Shown here piece after piece: positions 46,950 through 58,812 of a stretch of 64,000 nucleotides of DNA. A model generated the notes under the pieces. The model was not told where the DNA came from. It searched no databases and was given only the letters and a program-made list of their open reading frames with translations. The first letter of the stretch is position 1. Every line of letters starts with the position of its first letter. Source of the DNA: Leucaena leucocephala (Eukaryota > Streptophyta > Magnoliopsida > Fabales > Fabaceae); NCBI GenBank assembly GCA_037074615.1, contig CM073536.1, positions 9,801,001 to 9,865,000 on the forward strand. Reading direction: 5' to 3'. The translations under genes were made by a program, and so were the position numbers.

Positions 46950-48100
46950 CAGATTGGGCCTCTTGCCTAATCTGTCTTTTTTAAAATTCATAAGCCCTTT
47001 TTATCTTTTTGAAATTCAAAATGTATTTTTTTATCTTTTTTCTAATATTTTATCAATAGATTATATCTAATGGAAAGAGTTAGTTTTTCATAATATAACG
47101 AATCAATGTTTAAATCTTTATTGAGAGAAATGCTCATATTTATGGCCTAGTCCTATCTCGAATAAAATTATCTTAAATAAGATGATAGCTTTTCTTAAAA
47201 AAATAGAAATATTCTATAAATTTAGTATTTGGTATTGTATTGATTTCATATAAAATTTTTCTCATTCTTAACAAGTATTTTAAACATTAAGAACGAGTCA
47301 TTCCCATATTTTATATGTGAGACAGCATATTAAATGAGAGTAAACATGTAAAGAATAATGTGTATTGTTTTAATGACATTAACTGATTTATTGGGTTATA
47401 AATTAATTAAAACTATCTTATAATTTTAAGTAGAAGTACTATTTTAGCAGTTCAATTGAAAAGAAAAATGATGGCAGAAAAGGAAGAAAAAATCAGGGAA
47501 TGGAACAAAATGAAGGCCCAAGATGTAAAGAGAAATTACCATAAACAATATGTGAATACATAACTTATCGTATGTGGGTTCAACTTACGAAAGAGTGAGA
47601 CATGCGAATATTTAGAGCGTGTCAGATCCCTAAAAAGTATAACTTTGTTATAGTTCCAGTTGCGGCGCTTAGGGAGACATCATAGCTCCTGGGTGCTTAC
47701 ATTTACGCTTGAGGGTAATTGACAGTTCGTCTTGCCTTTTGGATCGTGGGTGAATTCAAACCCCTTCTACAATTTTTCGCACAAAAAAAAATATATCAAA
47801 ACATAGCAAGTTGAACTCAATGTCAAAAATAATATTCCTTTGAATAGTATCTCTCAAACACTATATACTGTTTTTCTAAAATTTTATCAATATTTTTCAC
47901 ATATTTTAATATCTTTCATGGATTGGACAAAAAATTATAAAATTATATAGTTTTATGCATACTCTTAAATATCATTTTGACCTTTCTTCTCTAGCTTTTG
48001 TTTGATATAAACAACCATGAATCAGTTTTTAAATATCATTTTGTCCTCCACCCCTCCTTAGCCCCTTGCTATCTTGTATAATAAGTTTTTATATTTTATT
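46950..48100. other. AT-rich intergenic DNA
   Basis: Contains dispersed-repeat copy C (47614-47765). Nothing else was recognised. Confidence 0.35.
47614..47765 (+). repeat. Dispersed 0.13-kb repeat, copy C
   Basis: CCAGTTGCGGCGCTTAGGGA, GACATCATAGCTCCTGGGTG, TTACGCTTGAGGGTAATT and GACAGTTCGTCTTGCC, followed by an A-rich stretch after about 50 bp. It is the best match to copy A in inverted orientation. The A-rich end would fit a retroposed element. Confidence 0.6.
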
Positions 48101-48411
48101 AAAGGAAAATCCTTAAAAAATACTCTAAAAATTGAAAATTTCAAATTGAAACTCTAAATATTATAAATATTAGAAACATGTTAGGACCAAAATTAGGATT
48201 TTAAAGTTCAGAGCCAAATGACCAAAATACACTTTATTTTATTAAAATAAAAATGTCAAACGAATTTTATGATCAGGGATATTTTGATCATTTAGCTTTA
48301 AATTTTAAAATCTCAGTTTAGATATTAACGATTTTTTAGTATTTACAATGTTTAGAATTTTAATTTAAAATTTATCAACTTTTTAGAGTCTTTTTTAAGA
48401 ATTTTTCTTTA
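48101..48411. mobile_element. Fold-back MITE with arms of about 130 bp
   Basis: The left arm starts AAAGGAAAATCCTTAAAAAA, and the right arm ends TCTTTTTTAAGAATTTTTCTTT, its imperfect complement. Pairing continues inward: CCAAATGACCAAAATACAC on the left against GATATTTTGATCATTTAG on the right. The arms nearly fill the element, so a transcript would form one long hairpin. No coding capacity. Confidence 0.75.
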
Positions 48412-51400
48412 TATTAATATATTGTTCCTTTTAAAAAAAGTCTTTAAAATATATAAATGGTAAGTTTTCAATGGAACATGTGGACGAGAGTATGTCTAAT
48501 TAAACAGAGACGAAACAAACAAGCAATTGAGCTTCTAATTAAATAAATCCACACCTAAGGTTTTCTGTCTATGCGTGGCAAATATAGTCATCATCTTTGG
48601 ATAATGAAAGAATTATAAAAATTAATCAGTTGTCAAACTCAAATTTTCAAATTACTCCTACCTAACTTGTTCTCATCTATATTGTTGGCTTAGCTTCTTT
48701 TAGCTTATCTTGCATAGTAGGCTATTTCTTTCCTTTTGGGCCATATGGAAACTCCTAAAAGTTTTTAATATAGTATATTTTTTTTAAAAGCATTAAATGA
48801 ATTTTATTTGTCTAAATGTGATCCAAGTGGGTTCAAGGGCTCTCAACCCTAATTCTTCCTCCAATGAAAAAAAAACACTAATTCTCACCACTGTGAGGAC
48901 ATTGTCATACTTACATGATGAACCTAAAGACATTAGTGATCTCTAAACCATTACTTGAGGTTTGAAAAGCATATTTAAATACCAAATATCAACCGTAATC
49001 ATTTAAGTTTCCGGAATTTCCAATGATAAAACCGTGACATTTAACATCATTTATTTAAAATTCTAATAAGTTCAAAATGAAAGACCATTTAAAATACTAA
49101 ATTAAATATTTATACTTCTAAAATATCAGTATTAATTTGTCTAATATTATAATTCATATTTTCTAAAGTTTACGTAAACAAATTCTTTGAATTAGAAAAC
49201 TAAGTTGTACTTTTGAATAGAATGTGATTTGATATTTATTATATTATAGATAAGTTGATATGTTGTTAAACTATTTTAATTTACGGTATCGAGTTTGAAC
49301 TGAAGTATGCAACTCCTTAAATTAGTTGGAACATGAAGGACTCCTTAGACTAGGTGCACATGTAAAAAAAATATAATATTTAAAAAGTTTGAAGTGTTAA
49401 AAAAAATTGTTATCATTTGAAATTTTTAAATATTTTTAATGATTAAAATATCATTTTTGGCGTTTCTTTTATTAGCTTTGGTGTGGCAAGCCACTAAAGA
49501 CTTTTAAATAGGAAAATTATTTAAGGGTCTTATAAAAAAAATTAATTATTCTAAAATTTAACGATATATTTATATTTATATTACCAACTTATTATTCAGA
49601 TATTTTGTTAATTAAATCTTTTCTATGAAATTTTTAAATAATTTTTCATTTTTAAATTGGTGACAAGTATTCATGAGACTTTTTGGATGTACAAGGTGAT
49701 GTCATGTTTTAATTAAATAATAATTAAACGAAAGAAACAAGAAACTAAGCAACTTAAATAAACTAAACTCACATCCAAGTTGTAGAGTATCTATTCATAT
49801 ATGACAAATGTAATAATCATATTTGTATAAATTATTAAAGTGTTATTTGTCAACCGCATACTCTTAAATCTCACAGACCTAACTTTTTGTCATTTGGAAG
49901 AATAACTTTTTAGTTTTAATAAAAATAACATTTCAATACTCAATATAAAACATTCACTTATGAAAAAAAAAAAAAGATTATACTTGTCGGCCATTTTTTA
50001 TTTTATTTAATATTTAAAATTCGTCAAATATACAGACGTCATGTAAACTCCGAGTCTATACTTCATAGTTTTTAAACGTCACATATTTAACGTTTTAACT
50101 ATAAAAATATCAATTAATAAACGCATTTACTTCATAGTTACTACTATAACCGTCTAGTATACAAATCTTCATTTTTTTTCTTTGCCTAGGCTTGTACTAA
50201 TTTTTTTCAGTCTCAAAAACCTCAGGTCTAAATTTTTTAAAAAAAATGCATTCCTTCTTTTTTTTATATCTCAGATTGAGGTATGTAAGATTATTTTTCT
50301 CTTAAAATAATTTAAACGAGTTTGATAAGAATTATTGTTGACATTATATATTCTTAACATTTTTTTAATTATTTAACGTGGAACTTATATTTTAATATTG
50401 TGTATATTTTTCAAAAAATAGCTGGTCTAGTTTCAATTTCACGCAGCTTTATTACGTTGAAGGAAAGAAAACGATAACTAATTACTATTCAATGTTTCAA
50501 TCATCTTAATTGCGTATTTCTTATTTTTCTTATGGCGGCAACATATCGTGCAGCTTACGTAATGATGTTGAACTCTAATATCTTTGTACCATAATTACAA
50601 TTTACAATTATGATTATAATTTGGGTTGTTATCCACAAGGACCACAAGTTGAAGAAAAAATCAATGGAAAGTTGATGATAAAAAAATAAATATAAAGAAA
50701 TAAATAAATTCATTGGTAATAAAAGCAAAAATTACAAGCAAAAGATATACATTTTTAAATATTTACAAAAAATCTTAGAAAGTAATATCATTTTATATGA
50801 ACTAATGATATATGACATAATGAGGTGAGATTGACTGCGGTAATTTTTGTTCATTCCATAGCTTTAATCTTTATAAATAGTTTTGACTTATAAATATAAT
50901 TGATTTTTCTGTAAATATTAAAAGATATGGGGTCTTTATTGTAATTTTATCTATTAATGAAGAATGAGAAATATCATACTTGAGTTTCTATCATCTTATC
51001 CTACGCCTTTTCTCCCTTATCCATCCAATTTGACCTATCCTTTTGTGTTTTCATATACTTGTTATCACTTTTTTTTAATAAAGAAATGATAAATTATTAT
51101 GAAGTTTTTGTTTAGTTTCATTCTCATTCTCCCCATGGTATTGGAACCTCACATTTGAATTGTGTTTCATGTGATTATATATATATATATATTAAGAAAG
51201 TTACATAGACTCATTCTTTCATTTTTTTTTACCCTATCATTTGCACCTTTACTCTCTCTTCTTTTTCCTGAAAAAAACTTAACAGACAACAAATTCCAAT
51301 AAGAATTAACGATGAACTCAATGATGTGATATAATGAAGTGACCTAACAAACGTGGAAAACAAAACTTTACGTGATTATTGGATGTAATTTTTTTTTGAT

Positions 51401-51862
51401 AAAAATATAAACAAAAATAAAATTGGGATAGAAATAAGTTTTAGAAATTTATTTACTAGGTTAAAAATTAGTATAGAATTGATGTATATTTTTTATAATT
51501 TGGGAAGAGTTAAAGTTGTATAAGAATTTTATAAAATGATCTAAAATATTTTATTTATATTTTTCTATTTTATTTTTTAACTTATTTGATAGAATTAAAA
51601 TAGTACAAAATATTAAAAGTAAAAATAATTTATATCATATTAAATAAAAAAATATTTAATTTAACTTCTACTTCTACTAAACACGCTCTCAAGAAAAGAA
51701 GAGATTAGAAAATAAGAATAACTCAAGAGTGAAAAGTTAAGAAGATGGGAGAAAAAAATAGAAGACAAAAAAAGACACAACAACTTATCCTTAATTAGTT
51801 GGAAGCCCTCTTGAATGGGATGAAAAGTTAAAATCCTTTAAATCTTTGTATGATCTTTTAAG
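48412..51862. other. AT-rich gene desert
   Basis: I see no gene, RNA or clear element in 3.4 kb. A short (TA)n run lies at 51178-51191. A block of about 50 bp at 50500-50548 (CATCTTAATTGCGTATTTCT and TATGGCGGCAACATATC) recurs at 53266-53314 with few changes. Confidence 0.4.
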
Positions 51863-52366
51863 TGTGTGTTTGAGAAATCTCTAAATCACAATTTTAAAAA
51901 ATTTTTTGGCTTAAATCTTAGTTTAATTTTTTTAAATAAATAATCATATTTGTTCAAAAGGGTTTTTGGACTAAACTATAGTTTAAAATTAAAGTTTTGA
52001 ATAAGCTACTGAAACTAGCTTCTGGAATAGTAAAAATGCTTATAAATTATCTAATTACTATTTTACCCTTACTTCTTCTTCACCCTCTTTCATTTTCTCA
52101 TATCTCCTCTTTCTTCTTCACCCTCTCTCCTCTCTCCTCTCTCCTCTCCACCCTCTCTCCTCTCTCCTCTTTTATATTTGTAATAAAATTATACCATTTC
52201 TGATAATTTACCAAATATAAAAGTCCTTCTACTGATAATTATCACCCATTTTTTTCAGAACCATTTTTTTTCATAAACTTTTTTCCAGAAATAATTTTCT
52301 AAAAATTATTTAAAAGTCATTTTTTCTATAAATTTTTTTTCTAAAAATCTATCCAAAAAGGCCCTA
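51863..52366. mobile_element. Pyrimidine-rich MITE-like element, copy 4 of 4
   Basis: Starts near GTGTGTTTGAGAAATCTC and ends AAAATCTATCCAAAAAGGCC. It has the same order as the other three copies: GACTAAACTATAGTTTAAAA, AGTAAAAATGCTTATAAATT, ATTACTATTTTACCCTTACT, a CTCTCTCC tract (about 52080-52170), then TTTTCATAA and TCTAAAAA words. Confidence 0.7.
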
Positions 52367-53635
52367 AATCCTAAAATTTTCTTTTAAATGATAAATTTAT
52401 TAAAAAATAAATGAATTAATTGGAAATAATCTTGAATAGGATCCTTATTGACCTGTCTTTGTATATGTGCATCACTTTGAAATCGAATGCCATGGATGAT
52501 GCCTCTCAGCATTCCCCTTACTCTTTTCGAGCCTCTTTTTTGGTGGGGTTTCTCCTATTTAGCTAATGTCACTGAAAGTGATAAAATTGTCCCTAGGTTT
52601 ATATTAGAAAAGTAAAGTAAGATAGAAATTTCTTGTCAAATGAAATGGTAGGAAAGTAATTTCTCTTTCAAAATGAAATTTTAGTCAGAAAAAAACCAAT
52701 CAATACTTCTTAGGAACTATTCAATATTTTGGATAAAATTAGATGGAATATGAGTTGCATCTAGTTCCAAATATAGAGAAACTAATTTAGAAAAACTCTC
52801 CCCTTGTAACTTTAGGAAACACAGATATATAACATATCTAGTTTTTCAAAGAAATACTAATTATTGTAATTAATATCATTTGTGAACATTTTCGTATAAT
52901 AAATCTTCAAATTCACATTATAAAAAAACTATCGTTTAAAAAAAATTATAAAAAGAAAAATAACATAAAATGAAATAATATTTGAACTCTCTTTTTTTTT
53001 TATATATACATTCTGTAATCTGGCCCAAAAAACAGACATTTTCTAAATTTATAATATAAAATAATTTATTTTCGTTGTTACTAAGTTATAGACCACTAAT
53101 CTATATGTTTATGGAAAAAATAAAATAAAATCTTGCCTTTCACCTTCCAGGGAAAATGTAAAAGCATATATAAGTTTATTTTAATAATATGTGGTGTTTC
53201 CCGATCTTTCTTTTTCAACTTCCAACAGCAACTTGGTACCAAAATAAATAAATAATTTTAGCTTTGAATCATCTTAATTGGATATTTCTTATTTATCTTA
53301 TGGTGGCAACGTATCTTACAAGGTACTGAAAATTACATTATTAATTAAGCCAGTTGAGGTAATGGTTCAAAGTTAGTAGTATAATTATAGTTGAATTAAG
53401 GTCAATCTAATAAGAATTAAAATATACATAAATATTTATATATAACTATGAAAATAATAATATTTAAATAAAAAGATATTAATCCTTAAGTAATGAAATA
53501 TTTATGTATAAACGATAAATAATATGATAAAATAGAGTTATTAAAGTATAAATTTAATATGATACAATTTTTTACTCAAAACAACATTATTTAAGCTCAT
53601 CAAAAGGAAAAAATATAATAAAATCTAACCCGGTG
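52367..53635. other. AT-rich intergenic DNA
   Basis: No gene was recognised. The second copy of the CATCTTAATT...GGCAACGTATC block lies at 53266-53314, upstream of the leucine-rich-repeat relic. Confidence 0.35.
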
Positions 53636-54210
53636 GCATATTTGTATTACAGAACTTGAGCTGTGTGGATTGACAAATTTTCCATCCCTTGATTATATTG
53701 ATTTTTTCCAATGATTTATTAATTCGCAAGAATAGACTCACAATAGAAAAAATCTGGCTACCTACAAATAATTATTTTAATTATATGCCTAAAGCTAAAA
53801 CACAAGTTTACATTTATGTATTTGTTAGTTGAAGTTATTGATCTTTCTTCCAACAATATCAACTTAAAATAACTTAATTTATTCCTTGACATTACCAATT
53901 TCATCTATCATCTTGACTTTGGCCTAAACAATTTCCATGGTGAATTACCATTATTACCCTCGCTCAATCTTCAAAACCTCAAGCATTTATTCTCAAGTGA
54001 TAATAATCTCGAAGGTCGACTCTTATTTCCAAATTGATTAGGCCAATAAGAACGGTTGCTAATACTTGGAAATCCGGCATTGTTCTATGATGTAATTCCA
54101 TCTCATTTCTTAAAAATATTTCCTCCTCCTTCAATTTATACTTGTCCCACAATCAAATCAAATGAGAGACACAATCTTCCAAAAATCTTTGGACAACTAC
54201 CACAAATAAG
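53636..54210 (+). pseudogene. Leucine-rich-repeat receptor-like relic, central part
   Basis: Scattered in-frame pieces read as plant LRR text: CGLTNFPSLDYIDF (near 53660-53700), VIDLSSNN (near 53836), LDFGLNNFHGELPLLPSL (near 53914), then DNNLEGRLLFPN, ILGNPALFYDVIPSHFLKIF and INLYLSHNQIK. The LxLxxNxxxGxxP rhythm and the DLSSNN and LYLSHNQI words match LRR receptor-like proteins (RLP/RLK), which sit in the plasma membrane and often act in defence or development. Stops, frame changes and the lack of a signal peptide, transmembrane segment or kinase mark it as a fragment. Confidence 0.65.
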
Positions 54211-55094
54211 TATTTTTTTTTAAATACGTACAATATATTAAAGTATTTTTTATACTTTTAGTACCTTTAAATATTTTTTTAAGTGAGTCTAAAATATTTT
54301 TTAGTTTATCTAGTATCAAGGCATAAAAAATATTTTGAGATACTTGAAGTATCTGAAAAAAATATTTTAGAGTGTTTGATATACCACAATTTTAAGATAG
54401 TAAATGCAATTGAGAAAATATTTCAAAGCTTTGATACATCTTAAACTTTTTTTTTAATATATATATTATCTCAGTTCACTACCAACTTAATCTAATTCAT
54501 AATTATATATATTATCTTAATTATTTAGTTTCTATTTAATTTTTTCTTAATTTAAATAATTTGTACAATATGTAAAATTCAAGATAATGTACAAAGTATT
54601 AGATTAAATCAATTCAGCGTAGTAAAAATTATATATAGTCCTACTTTCTAATGATATCAGCCATGAAATTTCTTCTTTCAATTAACGTTTTTCATATGAA
54701 ATGGACAAACTGTGGGGAGCTATATGTCGCTTCATTACATGCCATATGATATATAAAATGTCAAAAAGAATAATTCATGAATTGAATTTCAGACAGCAAT
54801 AATGTTAATTTGTTTTTTGTAATATGTCCAATAAAGTCTTTGTCAAGCAAAAATTTCAAAGGCATATATAAGTGTGGAGTCCATACCAAGCTTTTTGATC
54901 AATTAATAGGAGTATATAACAAAATGTTCTAAAGGATGAAAAAAATTAGTGCGTTACTTAAGAATAAAATATTTTGATACAAAACCAAAAAAATGTTGGT
55001 TGAGGTGATAAGTAGTTTTATCCATAATTATGCTTAGATGAGAAAAAAATTATGGAGGTAAAAATATTAGGAGAAAAAACTCCTAAAAATAATA
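54211..55094. other. AT-rich spacer
   Basis: Repeated AAATATTTT and TTTGATAC words at 54230-54440 give a degenerate low-complexity stretch. No gene was seen. Confidence 0.35.
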
Positions 55095-55330
55095 CTCTTT
55101 CGATCTAAAATATAAGAATTAGTTAATTTTTTTGAAGAGATTAAGGAAGTCAAATAAATTAGTTAATTGTACTTAATATAAGAGTTAGTAGACTAATTTA
55201 GATATATTAAAAAGTATATAATATGAATTCATATTGAGATGTTAGATTTGATCATAATTAACTGATTTATTTTGCTTCCTTAATCTCTCTAAAAAAACTC
55301 AATTATCTCTTATATTTAGAATCAGGTGAG
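55095..55330. mobile_element. Stowaway-like fold-back MITE
   Basis: Flanked by TA on both sides. The left arm CTCTTTCGATCTAAAATATA and the right-arm complement CTCACCTGATTCTAAATATA continue pairing for about 55 bp, to GAGATTAAGGAAG on the left against CTTCCTTAATCTC on the right. The CTC-type ends and TA target fit Stowaway/Tc1-mariner derivatives. Confidence 0.8.
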
Positions 55331-56152
55331 TAATTTTTTTACCATTTTAAAAAATTTTACTTCCTAATATTCTCTTCCTCCTATTCTTCCTTCAATTTGC
55401 TCTCTATTTAAACATAGTCTAAGGAAAGAAAATATTAATTTAAATTATAAGAAGAGATGAAAGTAAAATATTAGTTTCAAGCTCAAGTGCTCAACCATGT
55501 TTGGGGATACCTTCATTAATTAAAAAAAATTGATACAATTACATGATAATATTGACATTCAAGTATTGTTAAAAACCTCAATCAAAATAGCTTTCTTAAC
55601 ATTCAACGTATTTTAAGGAAAATTGAATCCCTTTAATCTAGGAAGAACAAATTTTATTGCATATATATACATATATATTTTAATATATAAAATTTTAGGT
55701 GAGTTTAACACTAATTTTCTATTAAGATTAGGATACAACTCTAAATCATAAAAAATATTTATAAAAGATCTATAACATCGCTGACCAAAAAACTTTTATT
55801 GCATATATATAAAAGTGATACACAACTTATGGTCTTTCTTCCATGATTGCAGCCCAGATGTCACAATTTATTTAGCTCACATCCTCCACTTGGATCTCTT
55901 ACATATCTTGATAAATATATAGCTTATACTTTTCATGTAAACTATCTCAATTTGGTTCCAATGATTTATTAAATTTATGTTTTTTTTTGTATAAAAATAT
56001 AATGCAAAATAAATATTTTTTTTCATTCATTTTTAAAAAATATATCAATTTGAAAAATTAAAAAAATCATAATATTTATATAATTTAAAATAAATTTCAA
56101 TGGATGAAATAAAATATAAAATGTGCACACTTTTAGGGTGTACATGTATATA
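55331..56152. other. AT-rich DNA with an LRR fragment
   Basis: Mostly featureless. The 55850-55965 fragment is listed separately. Confidence 0.35.
55850..55965 (+). pseudogene. LRR receptor-like relic, N-terminal-type fragment
   Basis: CACATCCTCCACTTGGATCT and following bases read PPLGSLTYLD then FHVNYLNLVP. This resembles the early repeat of RLP proteins with a LGxLxxLxYLD line followed by a NLxW line. It is too short for certainty. It lies on the same strand as, but downstream of, the more C-terminal fragment at 53636, so the order is scrambled or two genes left remains. Confidence 0.35.
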
Positions 56153-56720
56153 TGGGTAAAAGTATAATCAGTATCCCGAACTAATTTTAGAAATACAATT
56201 AGCACTCTAAAATATTTAAAGATATAATTAGTAACATAAACTAATTTTGAAGGTGCAATTAACACTCTAAAGTATTTAAATTATTATAATTTTACCCTTT
56301 CACTAACAAAAATACAAACTTTTATTTAGTACATGTCATATAAATTTTTTATTTCGACACATCATTATTTAAAATTTTATATATGTAATATTATTTTAAT
56401 AAATTATACTAAATAAACCATAAAATTTCTCAATTTTCACATATTAGTTTTATATAATATCAATTTTAAAGTTTATTTAATACTCTTTTTTAAACAATAT
56501 GACATATGTAACTTTTTAAATAATAATATGTTGAAATAAAAAGCTTACGTGACATGGATCAGACAGAAATTTGTATTTCTATCAGTGAAAGGGCATAGTT
56601 GTACCAATTTAAATATTTTAAGATGTTGGTCGTACATCTAAAATTAATTCAAAATATTAATTATATTTTAAATTTAATTGTTTTTATAAATTAGTTTAGG
56701 ATGGGGAATGGACTTTATCC
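56153..56720. mobile_element. Large fold-back element, about 0.57 kb
   Basis: Left end GGGTAAAAGTATAATCAGTA, right end CATTCCCCATCC-complement followed by GACTTTATCC. Pairing is visible along most of both arms: CCGAACTAATTTTAG against TAAATTAGTTTAGG, TACCCTTTCACTAACAAAAA against TATTTCTATCAGTGAAAGGG, and TTTTTATTTCGACACATC against GTTGAAATAAAAA. The left arm also contains a local 60-bp direct repeat (AACTAATTTTAGAAATACAA and AACTAATTTTGAAGGTGCAA). Confidence 0.75.
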
Positions 56721-57186
56721 AAAATAAAAATATAAAACTATGATCCAACAAACCCGTCATGGCCCAAGTTTTGGTTATAGGCTACAATTTTGTTTTGAAT
56801 TCAAATCTAGGCCCAAACTCTCAGCTTTTTGTAGCATTTGGACCTTCTTCTTAGTTGAAACTTCCGAATTTGTCTTTTATTTTAATTTGTTTTGAAATTT
56901 TAAGAGTTGAAGATGATATTCATCAATCTGGGGGCTAGTTTCTGCTTATAAAGGTTAATTAGGGAATGATTAACTAGAAGGCGATATAAAAATATATTTT
57001 TTTAAGTTTACACGCCATTTTTAGGGATAACAATTGTAAATGTATAGATCTGTAATCATTGTATACTTTAACAGTCTCTCGAAATTAGTTCCATTTTTTT
57101 CTCAGAAATTAATTACTAATTTTTTTATTGTGGCTCTTTCATACCCCAAGCATTCTAGTTTTGTTAACACTCAAGCCTTCTATTTT
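56721..57186. other. Intergenic spacer
   Basis: No gene or repeat recognised. Confidence 0.3.
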
Positions 57187-57199
57187 AGTATACATGTAC

Positions 57200-57385
57200 C
57201 AACGGAGGTTGGTTTGAGTGGTAAGCGGCTCGGTATCGCTTAAGCGAGGTCTCGAGTTCGAGCCTTGGCGTACGCAAAAAATCCCCATTGGGAGACTCAC
57301 CCACCATAGCCAGGTGCGTGACGCGGGTCGGATCCGGATGTAATCGGGGCAAAGCTCCGGTGAACCGGGTGGGCAACAAAAAAAA
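57200..57385 (+). repeat. tRNA-derived SINE, best-preserved copy
   Basis: A perfect 13-bp target duplication, AGTATACATGTAC, flanks it at 57187-57199 and 57386-57398. The head CCAACGGAGGTTGG is followed by TTGAGTGGTAAGCGGC (A-box-like), CGAGTTCGAGCC (B-box), then a tRNA-unrelated body with GAGACTCACCCACCATAGCC, GACGCGGGTCGGATCC and CAAAGCTCCGGTGAACCGGG, and a short A tail. It is the reference for the copies at 2559, 27015 and 28513. Confidence 0.95.
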
Positions 57386-58259
57386 AGTATACATGTACGA
57401 TTGCAAAAATGTCCCTTTTTTTTACCGCGGTTAAAAATAACTTTCTATACTAATTTTGGAATCAATGGTATAAAAATAGCCAATGTCAAAAAGGTTAAGA
57501 AAAAAAAATATTTATTGACTTTCTACACTAATTTTTATGCGCAAACAAGTGAAGAAAATGTAACTTTCTATACCCGCTGTGACATTAACTAGTTTATACT
57601 TAACCAGTTAATATCATAACCAATTAAAAAATAGATTTTCTACATTAGTAAATGTCACAACTTGAGTAAAATTGGATTTTTTTTTTAAATTTGTTTTCTT
57701 TCTCCCATAAATTACTATGGGCCCTTTTGGATTAGTTTTAGAGAAGGGTTCATGGAGAAAATGTATGAGTTGAAAAATGAAGTGCAGCGAAGGACAAGCA
57801 CAAATAATTTTCTTCTCTTCATCAACGACAAGCACAGATTTAGACTATCATTTACTGGATAGACCACTAACTATGATGGAAAGCATAGAAGACGATGAGA
57901 CATGAGATGGAGATCTAGACCGTCGTCTTCTTCTTGTCGACGGAGGTTGAAAATGATGAAAAGAGCAGCGACTACATATGACAGAAAGAGATAGAGGTCA
58001 TTGTTCATTTTCTTCCTCTTAAAATTGGATTTTTTTTAAAGAAATTTGTCTTCCTTCTCCCATAAACCACTATGTTTATATTGAAAAGAAAGAAGGACAA
58101 AAATCCAGCCAACTAGTCTCATTATAATTATCAATGGCAATTATATTATTACAAGTCCTTATTCCAAGGTTTATTTTAATAACTTACATATGACAAAATA
58201 ATAATATTTTGCACCAACACACTTTTCTCAGTTTATAGTGAAGGGATCATAAGAAGAAG

Positions 58260-58811
58260 ACTTGCCAATGATCCTTATGATATGAATTAAGAAAATTTAT
58301 ATAAGCATTATTATCAAATTAATTGCAAACTTTTTCTTACCCATGAACATACGGTACCAAGAAACACTCCTTGTCTTTAGAGCCTCTATGATGGGTACTC
58401 CGCTCTTATCAGAGGAGTGTTCCATTTCTATTATATGTGAAGCGGATAAAAGAATCCAAAAGTATTATTTTTGACTGATAAGGTGCACAAGCGATGGAAG
58501 TACTTACGATAATACGCAAGCATGCTAGTTTCAAGAGCTAAATGCTTAATTATATTCATAAAAACATACTTACATAATAAACAATTGCATGTTCACTATG
58601 GTAAGCTGATCAAAACCGACAAGTCAAGATAAATCCTCCTTATCAACCTCAACTTCTATACCTACCTTACCTACAATCGTTAGATCAGTGGACACTATCT
58701 AGATTTGATTGATCCATCATATTCCATTAGAATCACCTATTGCATCAAATTCAACTAGAGTTGCGATTGGGGCTGTGGAACCACTTGATTGGATAGGGAA
58801 ATTTGTTAAAT
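58260..58811 (-). other. Possible downstream exons of the relic-3 TNPA-like gene
   Basis: On the minus strand 58330-58440 can be read as PIIEALKTRSVSW followed by MFMGKKKFAIN, and 58600-58800 contains mixed acidic text. No family signature is firm. Inclusion rests on position between the subterminal array and the recognisable transposase block. Confidence 0.2.
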
Positions 58812-58812
58812 A

